A DNA stretch of 64,000 nucleotides, from assembly GCA_937969505.1 (NCBI GenBank), contig CALBWA010000014.1, positions 1 to 64,000 on the forward strand. Reading direction: 5' to 3'. The notes below the pieces were generated by a model. That model was not told the DNA's origin and did not search any database. It worked only from the letters and a program-made list of their open reading frames with translations. The translations under genes and the position numbers were made by a program. Positions 37,494 through 45,978 of this stretch are shown one piece after another (position 1 is the first letter of the stretch; the number at the start of each line of letters is the position of its first letter). The stretch comes from an uncultured Erythrobacter sp. Its GTDB lineage: Bacteria > Pseudomonadota > Alphaproteobacteria > Sphingomonadales > Sphingomonadaceae.

Positions 37494-39593
37494 TCAGCCT
37501 GCTTTCTTGCGTTGCCGCCATGCGTGCAGCAAGGGCTCGGTATAGCCGGATGGCTGCTCCACACCCTTGAAAATAAGGTCTTTCGCCGCGTTGAAGGCTG
37601 CCCCGCCCTCATTCCCGGTCAGCGGTACATAGGTCGGATCACCGGCATTCTGATCGTCCACCTTGGCGGCCATGCGGGCAAGCGAGTCCATCACCTGCTC
37701 CTCGCTCACCACACCATGCAGCAGCCAATTGGCGATGTGCTGGCTGGAAATGCGCAAAGTCGCGCGGTCTTCCATCAGGCCCACATCATTGATGTCGGGC
37801 ACTTTGGAACAGCCGACGCCGGCATCAATCCAGCGCACGACATAACCCAGCAAGCCCTGGCAATTGTTGTCCAGTTCTTCGCGCAGTTCTTCGTCCGACC
37901 AGTTCACCCCGTCGGCAAGGGGAATGGTCAGCAAGCGATCAAGGCCGGGAACATCACCCAACCCCTGCTGGATATCGAACACGTTTTCGCGATGATAATG
38001 CAGCGCATGCAGGGCAGCGGCCGTGGGTGACGGGACCCAGGCGGTGTTGGCCCCTGCCCGCAAATGGCCGATCTTCTCGACCATCATCTGGCCCATCAGA
38101 TCGGGCGCGGCCCACATGCCCTTGCCGATCTGCGCCTTGCCCGACAGGCCATGACGCAGGCCAATGCCGACATTGCGTGCTTCATAGGCTTGCAACCAGT
38201 CGGACCCTTTCATCGCGCCCTTGCGCTGCATCGGTCCGGCCTGCATCGAGGTGTGAATTTCATCGCCTGTGCGATCAAGGAAACCGGTGTTGATAAACAC
38301 GATCCGGTCTTTCACGGCATGGATGCATGCGCCCAGATTGGCGCTGGTGCGGCGCTCTTCATCCATCACGCCGACCTTGATCGTGTGGCGTTTCAGGCCG
38401 AGCAGGTCCTCCACAGCATCGAACAGATCATTGGTGAAGGCGCATTCTTCCGGCCCATGCATCTTGGGTTTTACAATGTAGATACTGCCATGACGCGAAT
38501 TGCCGTACTTCCCATGGCCTTCCACATCTATCGCACCGATGGCGCTGGTGAAAACCGCGTCCATAATGCCTTCTGGCACTTCGCCGCCATCGGCCAGAGT
38601 GATCGCCGGATTGGTCATCAGATGGCCGACATTGCGCACAAAAAGCAGGCTGCGACCGGGGACCGAAAACTCGCTGCCATCGGGCGCGGTATAGGCCTTG
38701 TCCGCTTTGAGCGCACGGGTCAGGACCTTGCCCCCTTTCTCGAAGCTTTCTTCCAGATCGCCGCGGATGACGCCCAGCCAATTGGTGTAGGCCTGCAGCT
38801 TGTCCTCGGCATCAACAGCTGCGACCGAATCCTCGCAATCGGCAATTGTGGTCAGCGCCGCTTCGACATTGATATCGGCGATGCCTGCCTTGTCGGTCTG
38901 GCCAATCGGGCTGCCGGGATCGAAAACCACCTCGATATGCAGGCCGTTGTTGACGAAGAGCAGACCTTTTTCCGTCTCGCCAACATACTGGCTTTCATTC
39001 TGCAGTGTGCCATCATCCTTGCCTGCAAGGTCTGCCCAGCTTTGCCCCACCAGCGGCAGAGCCTGGTCAAGAAATTCGCGGCCACGCGCGATCACCGCAT
39101 CGCCGCGATCCTTGTCATAACCGCCGGGGCGTGCAGGCGGCGCATCAAGCGCGTCGGTGCCGTAAAATGCATCATACAGGCTGCCCCAGCGCGCATTGGC
39201 AGCGTTGAGCAAGAAGCGCGCGTTGAGAATCGGCACCACCAATTGCGGCCCTGCCATGGTCGCAATTTCCGGATCGACATTCTGCGTCGTGATCGAAAAA
39301 TCGCCCGGCTCCGGCACCAGATAACCGATCTGCGACAGAAAAGCCTGATACTCCTGCTGATCCAGCGATTTGCCGCGCCGGGCACGATGCCAATCATCGA
39401 TCTGGGCTTGCAGGCTCTCTCGCTTTTCCAGCAGCGCAGCATTGCGCGGCGCAAATTGAGCCAGAAGAGCGGAAAATCCATCCCAGAAGCCGCTGGCATC
39501 ACGGCCTAGCGGCTGCAAAACCTGGGTTTCAATAAATTCGGCGAGCGCCTTGTCAATCGTCAGGCCGGCTCGGGTAACTTGCTGGGTCATCAT
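37494..39593 (-). CDS. glcB: Malate synthase G
   Basis: 699 residues, close to the 720 of E. coli GlcB. The N-terminus ([16 protein letters not shown]) and later segments such as [14 protein letters not shown] and [20 protein letters not shown] fit isoform G. It condenses glyoxylate with acetyl-CoA to malate, the last step of the glyoxylate bypass. No aceA (isocitrate lyase) lies in the window. Two tandem ATG codons (39593 and 39590) leave the exact start open by one residue. The transcript converges on the acyl-CoA dehydrogenase gene. Confidence 0.96.
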   Translation of the reverse strand: MMTQQVTRAGLTIDKALAEFIETQVLQPLGRDASGFWDGFSALLAQFAPRNAALLEKRESLQAQIDDWHRARRGKSLDQQEYQAFLSQIGYLVPEPGDFSITTQNVDPEIATMAGPQLVVPILNARFLLNAANARWGSLYDAFYGTDALDAPPARPGGYDKDRGDAVIARGREFLDQALPLVGQSWADLAGKDDGTLQNESQYVGETEKGLLFVNNGLHIEVVFDPGSPIGQTDKAGIADINVEAALTTIADCEDSVAAVDAEDKLQAYTNWLGVIRGDLEESFEKGGKVLTRALKADKAYTAPDGSEFSVPGRSLLFVRNVGHLMTNPAITLADGGEVPEGIMDAVFTSAIGAIDVEGHGKYGNSRHGSIYIVKPKMHGPEECAFTNDLFDAVEDLLGLKRHTIKVGVMDEERRTSANLGACIHAVKDRIVFINTGFLDRTGDEIHTSMQAGPMQRKGAMKGSDWLQAYEARNVGIGLRHGLSGKAQIGKGMWAAPDLMGQMMVEKIGHLRAGANTAWVPSPTAAALHALHYHRENVFDIQQGLGDVPGLDRLLTIPLADGVNWSDEELREELDNNCQGLLGYVVRWIDAGVGCSKVPDINDVGLMEDRATLRISSQHIANWLLHGVVSEEQVMDSLARMAAKVDDQNAGDPTYVPLTGNEGGAAFNAAKDLIFKGVEQPSGYTEPLLHAWRQRKKAG

Positions 39594-39767
39594 TTGTCTT
39601 TCACGGGTTCAAGCTTGCGATACAGGCGCAAACACACTTGCTGAATTACCCGGGGAGGAGATGCGCAGGCGATATGGCCAAGCCGCCGCGCAATTGCAAC
39701 CGCCCATGACCAACAAAATCACCGCTTGGCTTGGCCTTGGCGGCGCGCACCGCTAGAGCAGTTTCCG

Positions 39768-40979
39768 ATGAAACAATTCTCCCAGCATGCCGTCTCTCTC
39801 CGCGATCAGATTGATGGCGCTGCCATGCTGGATCAGGTGCAGAGCTGGTGCGCGATCAACACCGGCACAGCCAATCTGAAAGGACTGGCGGAACAGGCTG
39901 GCATATTGGCCGATGCCTTTTCCGCATTGCCGGGAGAAGTGTCTCTGGTTGACCCGGCAGAGGTGACCGCCATAGGTAGCGATGGGGCCGAATTTGCCAA
40001 GCCGCATGGACAGCATCTGGTGCTGCGGGTGCGCCCGCGGGCCAACCGCCGCCTGCTGCTGACCGGGCACATGGACACGGTCTTCCCTGCCGACCATTCC
40101 TTCCAGAAGCTGACCTGGCTGAAGGACGATGTGCTGGGCGGCCCCGGCGTTGCCGATATGAAGGGCGGCATTTCCGTCATGCTGCATGCGCTGATGGCGT
40201 TCGAGGAAAGCGGCACTGCCCAATCGATCGGCTACGACGTGCTGCTCAATTCGGATGAGGAAACAGGATCCTTGGCATCCTCGGCCCTGATCGCCAAACT
40301 TGCACGCGGAAAAGTGGCGGCGCTGACCTATGAACCTGCTGCTTTGCCAGACGGGACCCTGGCGCACGCGCGTGGCGGTACGGGCAATTACTCGATCACC
40401 TTTTCCGGCAAGAGCGCGCATGCCGGTCGCAATCCGCAGGACGGGCGCAATGCGGTGGTTGCAGCAGCCGACCTGATCGTGCGGATCAAGGCGATGGAAA
40501 GCGATGACCTTACAGTCAATCCGGCCAAGCTGGAAGGCGGCAGCGCCAACAATGTTGTGCCCGACCATGCGGTGGTTCGGTTCAATATTCGCCCCAAGTC
40601 AACCGACGCGATGGAACGCTTTGACAGTCAGCTCAACGCCTTGCTGGCCGATCTTGCTAAATTGCATGACATAGGTGTCCATCGCCATGGCGGGGTCACT
40701 CGTCCGCCCAAGCCGGTGGACGAGCAGGCCCAGCGCCTATTCGATCTGGTGAAGCAATGTGGGGCTGAACTTGGCCAGACCATCGCCTGGCAATCGACCG
40801 GCGGGGTGTGCGATGGCAACAATATCGCGGCCTGCGGAGTGCCGGTAGTGGACACGATGGGTGTGCGCGGAGGCGCAATCCATTCTCCTGATGAATATCT
40901 GATCGTGCCTTCGCTCAGCGAGCGCGCAGCCCTGTCCGCACTCGTTTTGACCGCAATTGCCGGTGGAGAGATGAATTGA
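39768..40979 (+). CDS. M20-family metallohydrolase in the AST cluster (possible succinylglutamate hydrolase)
   Basis: 403 residues from the ATG at 39768. M20 zinc motifs are visible: GHMDTVFP, GPGVADMKGG, SDEETGS and, near the end, a His in GGAIHSPDE. The dimerisation domain contains GKSAHAGRNPQDGRNAV. The closest family types are glutamate carboxypeptidases, which release glutamate from N-acyl-glutamate. It overlaps astA by TTGA and precedes astB. The normal AST desuccinylase AstE belongs to a different (M14-like) family and is not seen here. A role in cleaving N-succinylglutamate is therefore plausible but inferred. Confidence 0.85.
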   Translation: MKQFSQHAVSLRDQIDGAAMLDQVQSWCAINTGTANLKGLAEQAGILADAFSALPGEVSLVDPAEVTAIGSDGAEFAKPHGQHLVLRVRPRANRRLLLTGHMDTVFPADHSFQKLTWLKDDVLGGPGVADMKGGISVMLHALMAFEESGTAQSIGYDVLLNSDEETGSLASSALIAKLARGKVAALTYEPAALPDGTLAHARGGTGNYSITFSGKSAHAGRNPQDGRNAVVAAADLIVRIKAMESDDLTVNPAKLEGGSANNVVPDHAVVRFNIRPKSTDAMERFDSQLNALLADLAKLHDIGVHRHGGVTRPPKPVDEQAQRLFDLVKQCGAELGQTIAWQSTGGVCDGNNIAACGVPVVDTMGVRGGAIHSPDEYLIVPSLSERAALSALVLTAIAGGEMN

Positions 40980-41992
40980 GCTTTCGTTTACGCGCAGCGC
41001 GCCCTGCTGATCTTGAGCCCCTGTATGAAATGGCCAAGCTGACCGGCGGCGGCTTCACCAATCTGCCCGCTGACCGCAGCGCCTTGGGCAGCAAGCTGGA
41101 ACGCGCCAGCGCCGCCTTTGCCAATACCCAAGACACGCTGGTCGACGAACAATTCGTCCTGGTGCTGGAAAATGCCGAAACCGGCGCAATCCGCGGCACA
41201 TGCCAGCTGATGACGATGGTCGGGCAGCAATGGCCGTTTTATTCCTATCGGCTCAACACGCTGACCCAATATTCCCAGGAACTGGACCGCACGGTCCGGG
41301 CTGAACTGCTCAGTCTGACCACCGACCTGGAAGGATCGAGCGAGGTCGGCGGCCTGTTCCTCCACCCGAACGAACGCGCCGGAGGGTTGGGCCTGTTGCT
41401 CGCCCGCAGCCGCTATCTGTTCATCGCCATGCATCGCAAGCGCTTTGCCGAACGCACGATTGCTGAACTGCGCGGCATTATTGACGAACGCGGGGGATCG
41501 CCTTTCTGGGATGGTGTGGCGGGCCGGTTTTTCGGCATGGCATTTCAGGAAGCGGACTATTTCAACGCCATCAACGGCAACCAGTTCATCGCTGACCTGA
41601 TGCCCAAGCACCCGGTCTATGTCGCCATGCTGGACGATGATGCGCGCAGCGTTATCGGCGTGCCCCACCCCACAGGCCGCGCGGCGATGCGGATGCTGGA
41701 GAACGAGGGGTTTCGCTATGATGGCTATGTCGACATTTTCGACGGCGGCCCGACCATGGTGGCCCCGACCGACCGGATCATCAGCGTGGCCAATTCGCAA
41801 ATGGCGAATATTTCTGCGGTCGATGCCGAGAATGGCGAGCGTGCGATCATCGCCACGGGCCAGTTGCAGGATTTTCGCGCCTGCTATGGCCTGCGGATTG
41901 GGCATGAGGACGGCAGCGTCGCAGTTGATGCCAACACGGCAGAGGTTCTGGGTGTGAGCACAGGCGACAGCGTCTGGAGCGTTCCGCGATGA
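40976..41992 (+). CDS. astA: Arginine N-succinyltransferase
   Basis: 338 residues from a TTG that overlaps the M20 stop. The N-terminus FRLRAARPADLEPLYEMAKLTGGGFTNLP is characteristic of AstA. It transfers succinyl from succinyl-CoA to arginine, starting the ammonia-producing AST route of arginine breakdown. The stop overlaps the astB start (ATGA), so the three genes form one tightly coupled unit. astC and astD are not in the window. Confidence 0.94.
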   Translation: MSFRLRAARPADLEPLYEMAKLTGGGFTNLPADRSALGSKLERASAAFANTQDTLVDEQFVLVLENAETGAIRGTCQLMTMVGQQWPFYSYRLNTLTQYSQELDRTVRAELLSLTTDLEGSSEVGGLFLHPNERAGGLGLLLARSRYLFIAMHRKRFAERTIAELRGIIDERGGSPFWDGVAGRFFGMAFQEADYFNAINGNQFIADLMPKHPVYVAMLDDDARSVIGVPHPTGRAAMRMLENEGFRYDGYVDIFDGGPTMVAPTDRIISVANSQMANISAVDAENGERAIIATGQLQDFRACYGLRIGHEDGSVAVDANTAEVLGVSTGDSVWSVPR

Positions 41993-43245
41993 ACGATCTG
42001 GTCGAAATCAATTTCGATGGTGTGGTCGGCCCGACCCACAATTATGCGGGCCTTAGCGTGGGCAATATCGCCAGCGCTCGGCATCAGGGCAATATTTCCT
42101 ATCCCAGACAGGCCGCGCTTCAGGGGCTCGCCAAGATGCGGGGCAATCTGGCCCGGTTCGGCAAACAGGGGTTTTTCGTGCCCCTGCCCCGCCCCAATCG
42201 CGATCTGCTGAAGCTGCTGGGCGAAACTATGCCGGCGCAGGATGCTGCGCTGACCGCTGCTGCGCTGTCGGCCAGTTCGATGTGGACCGCCAATGCGGCC
42301 ACGGTCAGCCCTGCGCCCGATACCAGCGATGGCAAATGCCATTTCACGCCCGCCAATCTGGTCACCATGCTCCACCGCGCGCAGGAATGGCCCGATACAA
42401 AGCGGCAGCTTGATCTGGCCTTTGCCGATCCTGACCATTTCGTAGTGCATGACGCTGTGCCCCCCAGCTATGGCGATGAAGGGGCCGCCAATCACATGCG
42501 GTTGTGCGAGCAGCATGGCGCAGCCGGGGTCGAAATTTTTGTCTATGGCCGACCGGGCGCCAAATTCCCCGCGCGCCAGCATGAACAGGCCAGCAGGGCC
42601 GTGGCGCGATTGCATGGCCTTGATCCCGAAGCATGCGTGTTCATCGAACAAAGCCCGGTCGCGATTGAGGCCGGCGCATTCCACAATGATGTGGTCGCGG
42701 TCGCCAATCAGGACGTGATCTTCGCACATGAATGCGCCTTTGCAGACCGTCAGGGCGCTTATAATGCGATGCGCGCGGCCTTCCCCGCCCTGCAGGTGGT
42801 CGAAGTGCCTGACAGCGCCGTGCCGCTGGACGAGGCGATTGCGACCTATCTCTTCAATGCGCAGCTGATCTCGCTCGATACCGGCGGGATGGCGCTGGTG
42901 GTGCCTGAAGAATGCCGCCAGAGCGCGCGTGTGTGGCAATGGTGCGAGCAAATGCTCGCCGGAAACGGCCCGATCCGCGAGATTATCCCGGTCGATGTGA
43001 AGCAGAGCATGGCCAATGGCGGCGGGCCTGCCTGTTTGCGCCTGCGCGTGGTGTGCGACCCGGCTCATGTCGATCCGCGCTTTTTGTTGAGCGAGGCGAA
43101 GGCAGACCGGATGGAGCAGGCCATTACAGCGCATTGGCCTGATCAGATCGACCCCGATGATCTGGGCAATCCGGCGCTGACCGAGGCAATCATTTCGGCC
43201 CGGCGACACCTGCTGCAAGTGCTTGACCTGGAAGAACTAGGTTAA
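41989..43245 (+). CDS. astB: N-succinylarginine dihydrolase
   Basis: 418 residues. VEINFDGVVGPTHNYAGLSVGN at the N-terminus (trimmed motif VGPTHNYAGLS), the FHNDVVAVAN His segment and a C-terminal Cys in GGPACLRLRVV fit the guanidino-group hydrolase fold with a Cys nucleophile. It releases two ammonia and CO2 from N-succinylarginine, giving N-succinylornithine. Last gene of the three-gene unit M20-astA-astB. Confidence 0.95.
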   Translation: MNDLVEINFDGVVGPTHNYAGLSVGNIASARHQGNISYPRQAALQGLAKMRGNLARFGKQGFFVPLPRPNRDLLKLLGETMPAQDAALTAAALSASSMWTANAATVSPAPDTSDGKCHFTPANLVTMLHRAQEWPDTKRQLDLAFADPDHFVVHDAVPPSYGDEGAANHMRLCEQHGAAGVEIFVYGRPGAKFPARQHEQASRAVARLHGLDPEACVFIEQSPVAIEAGAFHNDVVAVANQDVIFAHECAFADRQGAYNAMRAAFPALQVVEVPDSAVPLDEAIATYLFNAQLISLDTGGMALVVPEECRQSARVWQWCEQMLAGNGPIREIIPVDVKQSMANGGGPACLRLRVVCDPAHVDPRFLLSEAKADRMEQAITAHWPDQIDPDDLGNPALTEAIISARRHLLQVLDLEELG

Positions 43246-43363
43246 CGCGCTGGACTCAAAGGCCCGCCTGATTACAATTATCAATCTGTTAACCGTCAAC
43301 ACCCGCATTATTCCGCGATTTACCGCTGAATCGGAGGTGTTGAGCCGGAGCGAAAGGGCGAAG

Positions 43364-43633
43364 ATGCTGCGCAAGATTGGTCGGCTGTTTGTGATCAAGA
43401 CCCGCTGGGAAGCGTATCTGATCATCTATGCGCTGGCCCTTGGCGCAACCGCTCGCGGCGCTCAATATCTTGTCGAATATCCCGGTTGGGGCGGTCGGTT
43501 GCTGTTCATCGCCACCACTGGCGCAGTGTTTCTGGCCGGTGCCAAGATCCTTGATTGCCTGAAATATGAACGGGCCGAGCGCGAGGCACTGCTGGTGCGC
43601 AAAGAGCCGTCACAGGACGTCCTCGCTGAGTGA
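43364..43633 (+). CDS. Small two-helix membrane protein, unknown
   Basis: 89 residues from the ATG at 43364; a TTG at 43337 would add nine. Two hydrophobic segments (about 18-38 and 46-63) are flanked by charged ends, and the C-terminus is a polar helix KYERAEREALLVRKE. I do not recognise it. Coding potential is supported by the ribosome-binding-like GCGAAG upstream and the clear hydrophobic pattern, but not by any motif. It stands between astB and the gene-poor ssrA region. Confidence 0.6.
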   Translation: MLRKIGRLFVIKTRWEAYLIIYALALGATARGAQYLVEYPGWGGRLLFIATTGAVFLAGAKILDCLKYERAEREALLVRKEPSQDVLAE

Positions 43634-44233
43634 ACGGGCGATAGCGCAAAATTGGCGATCTTGTGCGGAAGCCTGTTTTGCATAGCTTACACATTCTTCG
43701 GAACCGGGATCGCGACCAAACCGGGCTTCTGCTCGCTTTCCTACTTGGACCGCTTTTGGCAAAGATCGCGCTGCTCTTTATCATCGACAGCCCCAGTGAA
43801 TCGTCGGTCAAAACCGGTCAACAAACATGTCTGGAACTTTTGCGCCGGGTTGGAAAAGTGTCAAAATTGAAATTGAGCTTTAAGTTTCTGTAATTACGCG
43901 GTGAAATGCCAGAAATTGGCAAAACACAGTGTCAAAAGTGTCAAAATTGAAATTTCGTGCCTCAAGGCAAACCTTGGCCATTGATAGGTTACTTTAAAGC
44001 TCTCAAAAATTGACTGAATTTCGCCAGATCGAGCCGAAAATGGTAAGATTCGAGAACCGGCGCGCAGCGACCATAAGGGTCGTGAGCACCGGAAGCGCAG
44101 AAAATTGCCATTTGCAGGCCGATATGGAGGAATTGGTGGGGGTTTCTGTTGCTAGCTACTCGCGCTTGCCTGCTCTTGCGGGGGAGGACCCTCGCCCTTG
44201 GCAGGATCGCCGTTCAAATCCACCGATGAAGAA
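43634..44233. other. Gene-poor, comparatively AT-rich stretch next to ssrA
   Basis: About 600 bp without a convincing gene. The open frames here (43663-43893 and 44010-44333) lack good ribosome-binding sites and recognisable domains, and the second runs through the repeat copies and the ssrA 3' end. The stretch holds two 21-bp direct repeats (43854 and 43934), the hairpin CGACC-ATAAG-GGTCG (about 44068-44082) and the outer copy of the 25-bp repeat that abuts ssrA. The base composition is visibly more AT-rich at 43840-44040 than in the flanking genes, which would fit acquired or decayed DNA. Confidence 0.6.
43854..43954. repeat. Pair of 21-bp direct repeats, 80 bp apart
   Basis: The sequence AAAAGTGTCAAAATTGAAAT plus one more T occurs at 43854-43874 and again at 43934-43954, start to start 80 bp. 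Both copies are exact and lie in non-coding, AT-rich DNA. No transposase or integrase is nearby. A partial third unit, AGTGTCAAAAGTGTC, overlaps the start of the second copy. Confidence 0.85.
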
Positions 44234-44258
44234 GGTGGGGGTTTCTGTTGCTAGCTAC
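44135..44258. repeat. Exact 25-bp direct repeats at the 3' end of ssrA
   Basis: Copies at 44135-44159 and 44234-44258 begin GGTGGGGGTTTCTGTTGCTA and end GCTAC. The copy at 44234 abuts or overlaps the 3' end of the tmRNA coding piece; the other lies 99 bp further out. The 74 bp between them hold a hairpin (CCTGC..GCAGG enclosing GCGGGG..CCTCGC). tmRNA 3' ends are common integration sites, so these may be attachment-site copies left by an element, but no integrase is visible. Confidence 0.8.
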
Positions 44259-44578
44259 CCCCGGAGCCCCGGTATCCGTTCTGTTGCCCGGTCGGTCCAA
44301 CCGCGCTTAAGCTTTGTAAATTCAGGCCGCTAGGCCATCAAATTACGCTGCGAGAGCGAGTGCTTCGTTATCGTTTGCACTTATGAGTTTTGAACAGTTT
44401 TGCGGGTTACTCAGCCCGGGTAAAAATACCGCCTTTCAGCACACGTCGATCCTAGTTCGGCCCCGTCATAACATGCGAAATTCTCAAGGAATCCCGTATC
44501 TTATGGTGGAGCCGCCGGGTACTGCCCCCGGGTCCGTTGTACCTATTACACAGCACAGTTTATCACCATAGTCGGCCG
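44240..44578 (-). ncRNA. ssrA: Transfer-messenger RNA, circularly permuted two-piece form
   Basis: On the minus strand the acceptor piece comes first and the coding piece second, the permuted order known from alphaproteobacteria. The acceptor piece ends CGGCTCCACCA (CCA at 44504-44506) with a T-arm CCGGG-GGCAGTA-CCCGG at 44515-44531. After a 39-base spacer the coding piece begins GGGGCCG (44458-44464), which pairs with CGGCTCC to close the acceptor stem. The tag frame at 44343-44378 encodes ANDNEALALAA and a TAA stop. tmRNA with SmpB rescues stalled ribosomes and marks the product for proteolysis. Outer ends are approximate; the tag and acceptor stem are certain. Confidence 0.93.
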
Positions 44579-44667
44579 AAACCGACAGACCCTATATAGG
44601 GCAATTCAGCTTAATGGGAAGTGTAAGAGGTTTTGTTGGTCGACCCGACGGAATGCACCAAACGGTC

Positions 44668-44747
44668 GGCGACCAGCCGACCGCAAGGCCGACTGGTCGC
44701 CCGCAGGCCCGCAAGGGCCGAGGAAATCGCAGCGCGGAGGCGCTGCG
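44668..44747. repeat. Cluster of three adjacent hairpins
   Basis: Hairpin 1 (44668-44701): 15-base arms with 13 pairs and a GCAA loop. Hairpin 2 (44706-44719): GGCCC-GCAA-GGGCC. Hairpin 3 (44728-44747): CGCAGCGC-GGAG-GCGCTGCG. They lie between ssrA and the mscL stop, 12 bp after mscL. No long U-run follows, so they are not standard terminators; RNA stabilisation or a REP-like role is possible. Confidence 0.75.
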
Positions 44748-44758
44748 GAAACCAAAAA

Positions 44759-45193
44759 TTACTTTTTCAGTGCGTCGCGGATTTCCGTCAGCAATTCGAT
44801 CTCGGTCGGGCCGGCTGGTTCGTCCGCCGCTGGTTCTTCCGGCTTTTCAAACTTGGCTTTGGCCTTGTTGGCATAGCGGACGAGCAGGAAGATGATGAAC
44901 GCCAGGATCACAAAATTGATGATCGAGGTAATGAACGCGCCCCAGGCCAGCACATTCGCGCCCGCTTCGCGCGCTGCCTCCAGGCTCATGCCTTCCGTCA
45001 CCAGTTCGGCGCCCGACAAAACGGTGTATTTGCTGCTGAAATCAACGTCGCCGAAGATCAGACCGACAATCGGCATGATCAAATCCGATGTCATGGAGGC
45101 GACGATGACGGCAAAAGCACCTGCGATAATGACCGCAACGGCCAATTCCATAACATTGCCCTTGGCGATAAATTCCTTGAATTCAGTCAGCAT
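44759..45193 (-). CDS. mscL: Large-conductance mechanosensitive channel
   Basis: 144 residues. The N-terminal helix MLTEFKEFIAKGNVMELAVAV, the pore-lining TM1 (VIIAGAFAVIVASM), a periplasmic loop and TM2 (FITSIINFVILAFIIFLLV) match MscL. The channel opens under membrane tension to release solutes on osmotic downshock. The C-terminus has a short coiled-coil bundle (EIELLTEIRDALKK). It is monocistronic and divergent from lemA. Confidence 0.97.
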   Translation of the reverse strand: MLTEFKEFIAKGNVMELAVAVIIAGAFAVIVASMTSDLIMPIVGLIFGDVDFSSKYTVLSGAELVTEGMSLEAAREAGANVLAWGAFITSIINFVILAFIIFLLVRYANKAKAKFEKPEEPAADEPAGPTEIELLTEIRDALKK

Positions 45194-45352
45194 AATTGTT
45201 CCCTCAACCAGTCCTAAAACGGGAACATATTTGCATTATGAGTCGTAATTGCCAAGTGGCCGGCACGCTTGAATATCCACAAGGGTGTGCTATATCGGCA
45301 ATACAGACAAAAAGGTCGATCGGGTCGGCCAATAAAATACTAGGGGAACTCT

Positions 45353-45955
45353 ATGAACTTCGCTGCTTTCCGCAGAATGACACTGGTTGTCGCTGTTTCG
45401 CTCGGTCTTGCCTCGTGCGGGATCAACTCCGTTCCGGAAGATGAGGAAGCCGCGAAGGCTGCCTGGGCCAATGTGGAAAGCGCCTATCAGCGGCGAGCCG
45501 ATCTGATCCCGAATCTGGTATCCACAGTGGAAGCGGCAGCTGAGTCAGAGGAGGCAATCTTGACACAGGTCATTGAGGCCCGGTCACGAGCAAGCTCGAT
45601 CCAGTTGAATGCTGATGATCTCAGCAATCCCGAGCAGTTGCAGCGCTTTGACCAAGCGCAAGGAGAGCTTTCAAGCGCGCTTAACCGCCTCATGGTTGTT
45701 GTCGAGCGTTACCCCGAATTGCAGAGCCAGCAGCGCTTTGCAGACCTGATGGTCGCCCTAGAAGGATCGGAAAACAGGATCGATAACGCTCGGACGAAGT
45801 ACAATGAAGCTGTCCAGACCTATAACACGACCATACGAACATTTCCGTCAACCATTGCTGCGAACATAGTGTACGGCTCGGAGCGTATGGAAGGATTCTC
45901 GGCAAAACCAGGCACCGAAGATGTTCCTGTAGTGGAATTCGGGGACGACAACTGA
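45353..45955 (+). CDS. lemA: LemA family lipoprotein-like protein
   Basis: 200 residues with AGGGGAAC 4 bases upstream. The N-terminal hydrophobic stretch ends in LASC, a lipobox with Cys22. The LemA core reads WANVESAYQRRADLIPNLVSTV and later YNEAVQTYNTTIRTFP. LemA proteins are coiled-coil proteins of unclear role that often sit with TPM-domain proteins, exactly as here: two TPM genes follow within 25 bp. Confidence 0.94.
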   Translation: MNFAAFRRMTLVVAVSLGLASCGINSVPEDEEAAKAAWANVESAYQRRADLIPNLVSTVEAAAESEEAILTQVIEARSRASSIQLNADDLSNPEQLQRFDQAQGELSSALNRLMVVVERYPELQSQQRFADLMVALEGSENRIDNARTKYNEAVQTYNTTIRTFPSTIAANIVYGSERMEGFSAKPGTEDVPVVEFGDDN

Positions 45956-45978
45956 TCGTTTCGTTATCTCCGCTAGCG

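Noticed and set aside
38064..39509. 481-codon plus-strand frame opposite glcB
   Set aside because: Antisense shadow of malate synthase G with no family resemblance and no ribosome-binding site.
43663..43893. 76-codon frame with a hydrophobic stretch after the small membrane protein gene
   Set aside because: No ATG, weak upstream signal, runs into the 21-bp repeat; the hydrophobic stretch is short. Not enough to call.
44160..44233. tRNA-like look of the segment between the 25-bp repeats (GTTCAAATCC)
   Set aside because: The bases around GTTCAAATC do not pair as a T-stem and no acceptor stem closes; only a nested hairpin is supported.
44010..44333. Plus-strand frame of 107 codons with the repeated phrase VGVSVASY
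   Set aside because: The repeated phrase is only the translation of the 25-bp DNA repeat, and the frame runs into the 3' part of ssrA on the other strand.
44383..44571. Plus-strand frame of 62 codons
   Set aside because: It lies wholly within the tmRNA gene on the minus strand.
44614..45217. Plus-strand frames of 93 and 194 codons
   Set aside because: They cover the hairpin cluster and the antisense strand of mscL; no domain or start signal.
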